In this document: positions 1 to 6,743 of the stretch, one piece after another | Layout of the letters: each line of letters starts with the position of its first letter | Numbering within the stretch: position 1 is the first letter of the stretch | Assembly: GCA_027365485.1 (NCBI GenBank) | Contig: DAHXNH010000191.1 | Coordinates: 1-64,000 of the forward strand | Direction of reading: 5' to 3' | Length of the DNA stretch: 64,000 nucleotides | From: Clostridiales bacterium | GTDB lineage: Bacteria > Bacillota > Sulfobacillia > Sulfobacillales > Sulfobacillaceae | The notes under the pieces: model-generated | What the model was told of the DNA's origin: nothing | The model's database searches: none | Seen by the model: the letters and a program-made list of their open reading frames with translations, nothing else | Position numbers and translations under genes: made by a program

Positions 1-53
1 CCAAGGCCAACGGATTGCGTTTGGCGCCTGAATTTGCTAGCATGTCGGATTAG
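1..53 (+). CDS. 3' end of an upstream gene (partial)
   Basis: One frame stays open from the window edge and stops at TAG 51-53, encoding a tail ending LAPEFASMSD. A stop 60 bases before metG fits the end of a preceding gene on the same strand. Only 16 codons are visible, so the product cannot be named and the frame could be chance. Confidence 0.3.
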   Translation, partial: KANGLRLAPEFASMSD

Positions 54-113
54 GTTTGATTACGCGTTCGCGGGTACCAGAGAGAAGACAATCAGAGTCT
101 GAGGAGGTCGACG

Positions 114-2015
114 GTGGGGCAAAAGACTTGGTATGTGACCACGCCCATCTATTATCCCAGTGATAAGCTGCACATCGGTCATGCGTATACCACGGTAGCG
201 GCTGATGCGTTAGCTCGCTATCATCGGTTGCGCGGCCAGTCGGTGTGGTTTGTCACCGGGTCGGACGAGCATGGACAAAAGATTCAAAAGCGGGCGGAAG
301 AGAAAGGAATGGATCCACTAGCGTTTGTCGACGAGATCGTTAGTCAAATTAAAGATCCATTGTGGAGACGCTTAGCGATTTCCTATGATGATTTCATCCG
401 CACTACCGAATCTCGTCATCACCGTGTGGTCCAGGCGATTTTCCGTACCCTTCAGGCCCATGGGGATATTTACAAGGGGACTTATGAGGGCTGGTATTGT
501 CTCCCTTGCGAAACCTTTTGGACTCAAACTAAGGTGGTTCACGGCCAGTGTCCAGATTGTGGACGACCGGTGGAAAGAGTTCGCCAAGAGAGCTACTTTT
601 TTCGTTTGAGCGCTTACGCGGAACGCATTCGTCAACATATTCTCGATCATCCTGACTTTATCCAACCGGTGAGTCGCCGAAACGAGATGTTGGGGTTTTT
701 GGATGAAGGCTTGGAAGACTTATCGATCTCCCGTACTGGAATGCAGTGGGGCATTGAGGTGCCTGAGGATCCCGACCACGTTATTTATGTCTGGTTCGAC
801 GCTTTGCTCAACTATCTCACCGCGGCTTCCTATCAGGCAGACGAGGCGGACTTTCAGGCCAAATGGCCGCCCAATTTGCAGATTGTGGGAAAGGAAATCG
901 TACGTTTTCATACCATCATTTGGCCGATTATGCTGATGGCAGCTGGCCTGGCCTTGCCCGACCACGTGTTTGGTCATGGATGGTTATTGATTGGCGATAC
1001 CAAGATGTCCAAGTCCCGAGGTAACGCGGTGGACCCTATCCAACTCATTGACCGCTACGGAGTGGATGCCGTGCGCTACTACTTGCTCCGAGAGGTGCCT
1101 TTTGGTGCGGACGGCAGCTACACCGAAGACGCCTTGGTACTTCGAACCAACGTGGATCTGGCCAATGATTTAGGAAACTTGCTAAACCGTACAGTGGCGA
1201 TGGTGGAGCGCTTTGTCGATGGTCGGGTAAAACTTCCACCGGGTGTCGGAGGCGATCGAACCCTGCCCATAGCGGTGGCCAATACGGTCAAGGCCATCGA
1301 AGAAAAGATGGACGCATTTAATTTGTCCGACGCCTTGGTGGCGCTGGGCGGCTTAGTTCGGCAGGCCAACCGGGAGATCGAACTGAGCCAGCCTTGGGCG
1401 CTGGCTAAGAACAAACAGAGCACGGCCCTTCATCTGGTACTGTACGATTTAACAGAGACCTTAAGGGTGCTGTCCGTCTTATTATCCCCGTTTTTGGTTG
1501 AGGCACCGGGAAGAATGCGAGCGCAATTGGGCATCCGCGAGCCTGTCCATTCGTGGAATGAGACGGCGTGGGGCTCTTTAGGCGATGAGTTCCAAGTGGA
1601 TCCTGGACCTGCCTTATTTCCTCGCATTGAACCGCCAGAAAACGTAGCCTCAGAGGAGGTCGCAGCGACGATGCAAGCCGATGAGAAGACTCAGGAGATC
1701 GATGTGGACTTGTTTCAACAAGTGGAACTGGGGGTGGGCACAGTCCAAAGTGCCGAGGTGGTAGAAGGTGCGGATCGGCTGCTAAGGCTAAGCGTGAACG
1801 ATGGCGAGCGGGTTCGTACCATTGTCTCTGGAATTCGAGCTCATTATGGAGCCGATAGTATGGTGGGCAAGCAGGTGGTGCTGGTAAAAAACCTGAAACC
1901 GGTCAAGATTCGAGGGATTGTATCCGAAGGGATGCTGCTCGCTGCCTCCAAGGACGGCGTGCTGACATTGGTGGTGCCGGATACGCCAATCGAACCGGGC
2001 GCGCGAGTCAAATGA
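114..2015 (+). CDS. metG: methionyl-tRNA synthetase
   Basis: Charges tRNA-Met with methionine in the cytoplasm. The 633-residue protein is a class I synthetase with HIGH near residue 20, a GSDEHG motif near 49, a zinc knuckle formed by two CxxC pairs (about 129 and 146) and KMSKS near 297. A C-terminal tRNA-binding OB-fold (EMAP/Trbp111 type) runs from about residue 530 to the end, as in the long B. subtilis-type enzyme. The GTG start is chosen because GAGGAGG lies 6 bases upstream and the protein begins in the usual place (KTWYVTTPIYYP). It overlaps tatD by 4 bases (ATGA), so the two are translationally coupled. Confidence 0.97.
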   Translation: MGQKTWYVTTPIYYPSDKLHIGHAYTTVAADALARYHRLRGQSVWFVTGSDEHGQKIQKRAEEKGMDPLAFVDEIVSQIKDPLWRRLAISYDDFIRTTESRHHRVVQAIFRTLQAHGDIYKGTYEGWYCLPCETFWTQTKVVHGQCPDCGRPVERVRQESYFFRLSAYAERIRQHILDHPDFIQPVSRRNEMLGFLDEGLEDLSISRTGMQWGIEVPEDPDHVIYVWFDALLNYLTAASYQADEADFQAKWPPNLQIVGKEIVRFHTIIWPIMLMAAGLALPDHVFGHGWLLIGDTKMSKSRGNAVDPIQLIDRYGVDAVRYYLLREVPFGADGSYTEDALVLRTNVDLANDLGNLLNRTVAMVERFVDGRVKLPPGVGGDRTLPIAVANTVKAIEEKMDAFNLSDALVALGGLVRQANREIELSQPWALAKNKQSTALHLVLYDLTETLRVLSVLLSPFLVEAPGRMRAQLGIREPVHSWNETAWGSLGDEFQVDPGPALFPRIEPPENVASEEVAATMQADEKTQEIDVDLFQQVELGVGTVQSAEVVEGADRLLRLSVNDGERVRTIVSGIRAHYGADSMVGKQVVLVKNLKPVKIRGIVSEGMLLAASKDGVLTLVVPDTPIEPGARVK

Positions 2016-2773
2016 TTCGGGGATTTGACAGCCACTGTCATCTACAGGATGAAGCCTTTGATCTGGATCGCGACCAAGTGTATCGGGATGCCCACGAAGC
2101 GGGCTTGGGCCTGATCATCCCAGGCTTTTCGCGGACGAGTTCGGAGATGGCGATAGAGTTAGCGGCTGCCTTGGACGATGCGTATGCCTTGGTAGGGGTG
2201 CATCCGCATGATGCTCAGCACTTTGATGGAGAAGACGAAGTGCTGGTCCGCCAATGGAGCGAGGCCCAAGAGGTGGTGGGGATTGGGGAGATTGGTCTAG
2301 ATTACCACTATGACTTCAGCCCCCGCGAACAGCAACGGCACGCTTTCTTGACCCAGTTGGCACTGGCTCGGGATCTCGAGTTGCCAGTGGCGATTCACAG
2401 CCGCGAAGCCGAAGAGGACACCCTGGAGCTAATCGATAGGGTGTCTCCGGCTCGCGGCGTGCTTCACTGTTTTACCGGCAGCCAGGCGTTCGCCGACGCC
2501 CTGTTGGCGCGAGGGTTTTATCTTTCGTTTTCCGGGGTGGTGACGTTTGCCAACGCCAGCGCCTTGCGAGCTGTATTGCGAACGGTGCCATTGGAACGCA
2601 TGTTGATAGAAACGGACGCCCCGTATTTGGCTCCAGTGCCGCATCGAGGCCAACGCAATCAGCCGCTGTGGGTAGTCAAAGTGGCGGAATTGATAGCCAT
2701 TGAAAAAAGTTGTTCAGTGAAAGAGGTTTTTTCGCACTCGATGGCGAATACACAAGATGTGTTTTTGGGTTGA
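2012..2773 (+). CDS. tatD: TatD-family metal-dependent deoxyribonuclease
   Basis: Predicted cytoplasmic Mg-dependent DNase of the amidohydrolase fold, equivalent to YabD next to metS in B. subtilis. The 253 residues show the N-terminal metal pair DSHCH (H8, H10), the GEIGLDYHYD motif near residue 92, the HSRE motif, HCFTG and the C-terminal ETDAPYLAP motif with its metal-binding aspartate. Length and motif order are typical. The start overlaps the metG stop by 4 bases. The family is linked to DNA repair or fragment degradation; the precise substrate cannot be read from sequence. Confidence 0.95.
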   Translation: MIRGFDSHCHLQDEAFDLDRDQVYRDAHEAGLGLIIPGFSRTSSEMAIELAAALDDAYALVGVHPHDAQHFDGEDEVLVRQWSEAQEVVGIGEIGLDYHYDFSPREQQRHAFLTQLALARDLELPVAIHSREAEEDTLELIDRVSPARGVLHCFTGSQAFADALLARGFYLSFSGVVTFANASALRAVLRTVPLERMLIETDAPYLAPVPHRGQRNQPLWVVKVAELIAIEKSCSVKEVFSHSMANTQDVFLG

Positions 2774-2896
2774 CGCAAGGACTTGGAAAAAAATGGAATT
2801 TGGATGAGGAGATGGGATAGATCGGGTCAACCCCTCGACGATGTACTCTCGGGATTCTGACCGGTCCGAAGAATCTAAATCTGAGGAGGCGGGCTT

Positions 2897-3883
2897 TTGA
2901 TAATGCGATCTACGCGGCTTAAAGGCGTGATAAGCATCGCGGCGGTCTTGGCCATTGGGGCTGGAATGATAGGAGGCCAACCAAGACCGGTAGATATTTT
3001 GATTCGCACCCCCGAAGGTGTTCGACAAGACAAGTTTTGGACATGGACGCGGACGGTTCGGGGGGCATTGGAAGCATCCAATATTAGGTATTCTCTAAGA
3101 GATGTCATTACACCACGCTTGAATGCTTCGTTCAACACTCGAATTCAGATTCGTCAAGCCATCCCGGTGTTGGTCAATACCGCGCACCAACATCTAAAGG
3201 TATGGACCGCTGATTATAAGGTAGGAGCGGTCTTGCATCACTTGGCGATTAAGTTGACGGCGAAAGACGTAGTCAAACCTTCGTTATCGACCGTAGTCAA
3301 AGGGCGCACGACGATTACCATCATTCAGCGCTGGTGGGAACATAAAACCAGCACCGTCAGCCTTCCATTCGGCGTGGAACACCAAGCCAATTCGAGCATG
3401 GCCGTAGGCAAGAGTGAAGTGGTTCGCCCGGGCCAAACAGGTTTGGAACGTTTAATTAAGAGTGTGCTCATGCAAGATGGAAAGCCAGTGACGGAGCGTA
3501 CACAAACTCAAGTGGTTCGTCAACCCGTCTCGGAGATTATCGGCTACGGGACCAAGAAGCTCGTGGCTAGTGCGTCGGTCGCAACCGATGTGGTTCGGAG
3601 CATAGCGATGGTGGCTACCGGATATTGGCCGGATCCGAGTTGGTCGACGGGGATTACTGCGATGGGGACCAAGGCCCAATTTGGCGTAGCTGCGGTCGAT
3701 CCGTCGGTGATTCCGCTAGGCACGCATCTTTATGTCCCCGGCTATGGACCAGCGATTGCCGAGGATACCGGTGGCGCCATCATTGGAGATCGGATCGACC
3801 TGTGTTTTAATGATGGCTATCAAGCTATCAACTGGGGGGTCCGACCGGTGACTGTAGAAATCTTGGCACCTAGTTCGTCATAA
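2897..3883 (+). CDS. YabE-like secreted protein with DUF348/G5-type region and 3D domain
   Basis: Probable cell-wall-active protein related to B. subtilis YabE and Rpf-type resuscitation factors. An N-terminal hydrophobic stretch (residues about 9-27) is a signal peptide or anchor. A DUF348-like segment (VDILIRTPEGV) follows, then a G5-like region in the middle, and the last 95 residues form a 3D domain with the conserved aspartates in AAVDPSVIPLGT, AEDTGG and GDRIDL. This is the fold of lytic transglycosylases of the MltA/Rpf group. The TTG start is preferred over ATG 2903 because GAGGAGG sits 7-8 bases upstream of it. Position between tatD and ksgA matches yabE; the usual rnmV gene is absent. 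Confidence 0.88.
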   Translation: MIMRSTRLKGVISIAAVLAIGAGMIGGQPRPVDILIRTPEGVRQDKFWTWTRTVRGALEASNIRYSLRDVITPRLNASFNTRIQIRQAIPVLVNTAHQHLKVWTADYKVGAVLHHLAIKLTAKDVVKPSLSTVVKGRTTITIIQRWWEHKTSTVSLPFGVEHQANSSMAVGKSEVVRPGQTGLERLIKSVLMQDGKPVTERTQTQVVRQPVSEIIGYGTKKLVASASVATDVVRSIAMVATGYWPDPSWSTGITAMGTKAQFGVAAVDPSVIPLGTHLYVPGYGPAIAEDTGGAIIGDRIDLCFNDGYQAINWGVRPVTVEILAPSSS

Positions 3884-3963
3884 ACGCGCTCGGCGCCGAT
3901 CCGCGCAATCTAGAAGGTATTCGTGCATTAATCGCCCGCTATCATGCGAGAGTAAATCTCCGC

Positions 3964-4773
3964 TTGGGCCAGCATTTTCTGATTGATCCCGAGGTCTATG
4001 AACTAATGGCGAGCTTGGTAGATGAGGTCGGAGAGATCGGGGCCTTAGAAATTGGACCGGGCCCCGGCGGCCTCACTCATAGCTTGTTAGAACATGGTCA
4101 CCAGGTAGTGGCCTTGGAGTTAGATGCAGTCTTAACCCATATGGTGCAAACGGAGACCCAAAGCTATGGTCAGAGGATCCAGGTGTTACGCCAGGATGCT
4201 CTGGAGACCGGCTGGCAGCGCGTGGTTCAGACAGCGGGTCTTTTGGAACCCGTTGTCGTGGTGGGAAACCTGCCCTACTATATTACCGGTCCCTTGGTGG
4301 CGAAATTATGGGAAGACCCCCTCAAGTGGACGCGAGCCGTCTTCATGTTGCAAAAAGAAGTGGCTGAGCGCTTGGCGACTGCTCCCGGCAACCGAGCTAC
4401 GGGTGGTGCCAGCGTGTTGCTGCGTTATGTGGGAACGCCTTTTTTGGCCCGAGTGGTCCCTAAAGACGCTTTTTATCCCCCACCTGAAGTCGATTCGGCG
4501 GTGCTGGTGGTGGATCGGTTGTTGTCGCCACCCAGCGTCGAGTTGGATGCTCTGCGCTGGTGGGTACGAGCGGGGTTTCAACATCGGCGAAAGATGTTGC
4601 GCCAAGCGCTTTCGTTGGCACCAGGGTCGCGGTGGGACAAGGCGGGCTGGGATCGCCATCTCGCGGAATTTGGGATCGCCGGTACGAGACGTGCAGAGTC
4701 TCTGACCATGGACGAATGGATTCGGCTGGCGGCGTCGTTGCCCCGAGATCTCAGGGGAACGATGAAATCCTAG
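3964..4773 (+). CDS. ksgA: 16S rRNA dimethyladenosine transferase (KsgA), start uncertain
   Basis: Methylates two adjacent adenosines near the 3' end of 16S rRNA, using SAM. The protein has LGQHFLID, the SAM-binding loop IGPGPGGLT, LELD and the catalytic NLPYY motif, then the helical C-terminal domain. The listed start is TTG 3964, directly at LGQHFLID. The same frame is open upstream from the TAG at 3871, and the residues before it (RALIARYHARVNLR) look like the normal basic N-terminal helix of KsgA, yet no ATG, GTG or TTG occurs there. The real start is therefore probably upstream and non-canonical (ATT 3919 or ATC 3931 are candidates), or the sequence has an error. Confidence 0.93.
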   Translation: MGQHFLIDPEVYELMASLVDEVGEIGALEIGPGPGGLTHSLLEHGHQVVALELDAVLTHMVQTETQSYGQRIQVLRQDALETGWQRVVQTAGLLEPVVVVGNLPYYITGPLVAKLWEDPLKWTRAVFMLQKEVAERLATAPGNRATGGASVLLRYVGTPFLARVVPKDAFYPPPEVDSAVLVVDRLLSPPSVELDALRWWVRAGFQHRRKMLRQALSLAPGSRWDKAGWDRHLAEFGIAGTRRAESLTMDEWIRLAASLPRDLRGTMKS

Positions 4774-4875
4774 TGCCGACGATGGGGTAAAATAGAAAAG
4801 GGAAGTTATCGTGCGCAACGGCCATAGCGCCGGGACTCCGGCTGAAGAACTTGGCAAAGGATCGAGGTCCTTAGG

Positions 4876-5364
4876 ATGTCGGGTAGCAGCATGGTGTTTG
4901 AAAGTCCCACTAAGGGACGGATGAGCATGGAGCAAATGTATGCCGATCTTCTGCTTTACATGGGAGAAGATCCGTCGTCGCGGTATAAACTGATTGTCGG
5001 TACTGATTCCCATACGCGCCATGAGACCGTCTTTGTGACGGCCGTGGTGATTCATCGGCTTGGCAAGGGAGGCCGCTATTTTTACAATAAATCCCGGCGC
5101 CGAGCCATCAAAAGTCTTCGCCAGAAGATTTTGTATGAGACCTCGGTTAGTTTGACTGTGGCCGCGCGGTTGACGGATTTATTGCAGCAGACTGGACAAG
5201 CCGACTTGGACGTGGAAATTCACATTGATGTGGGTCGTCAGGGAGAGACCAAGGAGTTGATTCGCGAAATCGTGGGCATGGTGGTAGGAAGTGGCTACCA
5301 GGCAGCGATCAAACCAGACTCGTTTGGAGCTTCTAAAGTGGCTGACAAGCATACGAAAGGCTAG
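4876..5364 (+). CDS. YkuK-like RNase H-fold protein (DUF458)
   Basis: A 162-residue protein matching my memory of the YkuK/DUF458 family, predicted to have an RNase H-like fold. Visible hallmarks are a short N-terminal helix, a VGTDSHT motif near residue 41 that supplies an acidic residue on the first strand, VTAVVIHR, HIDVGRQGETK with a second acidic site, and a C-terminal IKPDSFGASKVADKHTK. No experimental function is settled for the family; nuclease activity is inferred from the fold. It sits between ksgA and veg, where B. subtilis has yabG, so it may be a local replacement. The start is the first in-frame ATG after AGGTCCTTAGG, a weak ribosome-binding site. Confidence 0.8.
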   Translation: MSGSSMVFESPTKGRMSMEQMYADLLLYMGEDPSSRYKLIVGTDSHTRHETVFVTAVVIHRLGKGGRYFYNKSRRRAIKSLRQKILYETSVSLTVAARLTDLLQQTGQADLDVEIHIDVGRQGETKELIREIVGMVVGSGYQAAIKPDSFGASKVADKHTKG

Positions 5365-5403
5365 AGATCCAAAAAAATGTATAAAACCGGGTCCTTTTGC
5401 GTA

Positions 5404-5432
5404 TTGACCGGGATTTGGTTGCTTGGTACAAT
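5404..5432 (+). promoter_or_regulatory. veg upstream promoter P1 (sigma-A)
   Basis: TTGACC at 5404-5409 and TACAAT at 5427-5432 are separated by exactly 17 bases. This near-consensus promoter lies about 80 bases before the veg start and in tandem with P2. Confidence 0.8.
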
Positions 5433-5443
5433 ATTCGGCTTCC

Positions 5444-5472
5444 TTGACAGTGCCCTTCCTCGGTGATAAAAT
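5444..5472 (+). promoter_or_regulatory. veg proximal promoter P2 (sigma-A)
   Basis: TTGACA at 5444-5449 and TAAAAT at 5467-5472 are separated by 17 bases. It matches the sigma-A consensus closely and is the nearest promoter to veg, recalling the strong veg promoter of B. subtilis. Confidence 0.88.
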
Positions 5473-5513
5473 TTAGGGTGTTCGGCCTGAGCAGCGAGGA
5501 AGGATGTGATCGC

Positions 5514-5774
5514 GTGGCAGCCAAGAGTGTTCTGGAGGATATTAAGAAAGAACTTGATTCGCATGTCGGTGAGAAAATCCGAGTAAAAGCCAATAAGGGT
5601 CGCAAGAAGATTGATGAAAAAGACGGAGTTTTGGAGAAGACGTATCCCCACATTTTTGTAGTCCGTATTGATGAAGGTAATTTGTCGGACCGTCGGGTCT
5701 CTTACTCTTACACCGATGTGTTGACCGAAACGGTGGAGCTCATCCTTCCCGAAGCATTGACGAGTACCAGCTAA
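5514..5774 (+). CDS. veg: Veg protein
   Basis: An 86-residue small protein matching B. subtilis Veg (86 residues) along its length. The shared pattern is SVLEDIKKEL near the start, the basic KANKGRKK stretch, LEKTYPHIFVV, and RVSYSYTDVLTETVEL near the end. In B. subtilis Veg is highly expressed and has been linked to biofilm matrix gene control; the molecular role is not firmly known. GTG 5514 is chosen over the longer frame because GAGGAAGG (5496-5503) precedes it with good spacing and the resulting length matches the family. It has two sigma-A promoters and a strong terminator, so it is a single-gene unit. Confidence 0.93.
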   Translation: MAAKSVLEDIKKELDSHVGEKIRVKANKGRKKIDEKDGVLEKTYPHIFVVRIDEGNLSDRRVSYSYTDVLTETVELILPEALTSTS

Positions 5775-5787
5775 ATTATCTTTTTTA

Positions 5788-5812
5788 ACCTCGGCATGCC
5801 GAGGTATTTTCT
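5788..5812 (+). terminator. intrinsic terminator after veg
   Basis: ACCTCGGCATGCCGAGGT at 5788-5805 is a perfect palindrome and is followed by a T-rich tract. It closes the veg transcript. Confidence 0.88.
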
Positions 5813-5841
5813 TTTTCCGCATAAGGCATATAGGGGTCGGC

Positions 5842-5887
5842 AAAAATAGAGCGCAGTGCTGTTTTATGCACTGCGCTCTATTTTTTT
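5842..5887. terminator. bidirectional 18-bp terminator hairpin
   Basis: The arms 5842-5859 and 5868-5885 are perfectly complementary over 18 bp, with an 8-base loop. One side begins with five A and the other ends in a T run, so it can terminate both strands. It lies 22 bases before the cyanophycinase start, so transcription of cphB must begin close to its start codon or read through this hairpin. Confidence 0.85.
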
Positions 5888-5906
5888 GGCGAACGGGAGT
5901 GTGGGG

Positions 5907-6725
5907 ATGGCAAAAGGGCCATTGCTGATCATTGGTGGCGGAGAAGATAAAGGCGAGGATTCGGAAATCTTGAGACGTTTTGTACACCTGGCGTCTTCTG
6001 GGGGGCGAGAGGCTCGAGTGGGGGTGGTTACCACCGCTTCCAGTCAAGGTGAGGCCATGTTTGTCGCGTACGCTCGTGCCTTTCAGCGAATAGGGCTGAA
6101 CCGGGTGGAGGCGCTTTCAGTCCATCATCGGTCGAGTGCTCAAGACGAAGCGATCTGTCGGCGCCTCGAAGGGATGTCTGGCGTATTTTTTGGCGGTGGG
6201 GACCAACTTCGGATTACTTCGATGTTGGGAGGATCGCGGTTCCATCAAACGCTGCTGAACTTGAATCTGGAGGGCTTAGTGGTCGCCGGTACGTCGGCCG
6301 GCGCCTCGATGATGTCGCTGGTCATGATTGTGGAGGGGGACGCGCGCCAGTCTCCGACTAAGAATACGGTGAAGATGGCGACGGGGATGGGATTATGGAC
6401 CGGTGCGGTCATCGATCAGCATTTTAGCCAGCGCGGTCGAATTGGCAGACTGTTGTCGGCAGTGGCGCAAAACCCTGATATTTTAGGCGTGGGATTAGAT
6501 GAGAATACGGCCATCGAGGTTCGTTTGCAAGAAGGTCACTTGCAGGTGTGGGGCCAGGCTACGGTGACTATCGTGGATGGCCGTCAGATTGAAGAGACTA
6601 ATGCCTCAGAGTCCGAAGACAACCAGCCGTTGGCACTGACTGGCGTGATTCTTCATGTCTTGCCGCGAGGATTTGGGATGGATCTGAATACGCGCCGACC
6701 CTATTTGATGGGGGATACTTTATAA
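5907..6725 (+). CDS. cphB: cyanophycinase
   Basis: Degrades cyanophycin (arginine-aspartate polymer) to beta-Asp-Arg dipeptides in the cytoplasm. This is a peptidase family S51 protein of 272 residues with GGGEDKGED near the start, FFGGGDQLRITS and the nucleophile elbow GTSAGAS with Ser130. Other typical segments are DQHFSQRGRIGRL and GLDENTAI. ATG 5907 is used because the protein then begins MAKGPLLIIGGG, as in the family; a longer frame would start inside the upstream terminator. cphA follows after 18 bases on the same strand, forming a two-gene polymer synthesis and breakdown unit. Confidence 0.94.
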   Translation: MAKGPLLIIGGGEDKGEDSEILRRFVHLASSGGREARVGVVTTASSQGEAMFVAYARAFQRIGLNRVEALSVHHRSSAQDEAICRRLEGMSGVFFGGGDQLRITSMLGGSRFHQTLLNLNLEGLVVAGTSAGASMMSLVMIVEGDARQSPTKNTVKMATGMGLWTGAVIDQHFSQRGRIGRLLSAVAQNPDILGVGLDENTAIEVRLQEGHLQVWGQATVTIVDGRQIEETNASESEDNQPLALTGVILHVLPRGFGMDLNTRRPYLMGDTL

Positions 6726-6743
6726 GTCCGAGGGGGACTCGTC

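Noticed and set aside
5361-6047. 228-codon minus-strand ORF
   Set aside because: It runs antisense across veg, both terminators and the start of cphB and has no recognisable domain.
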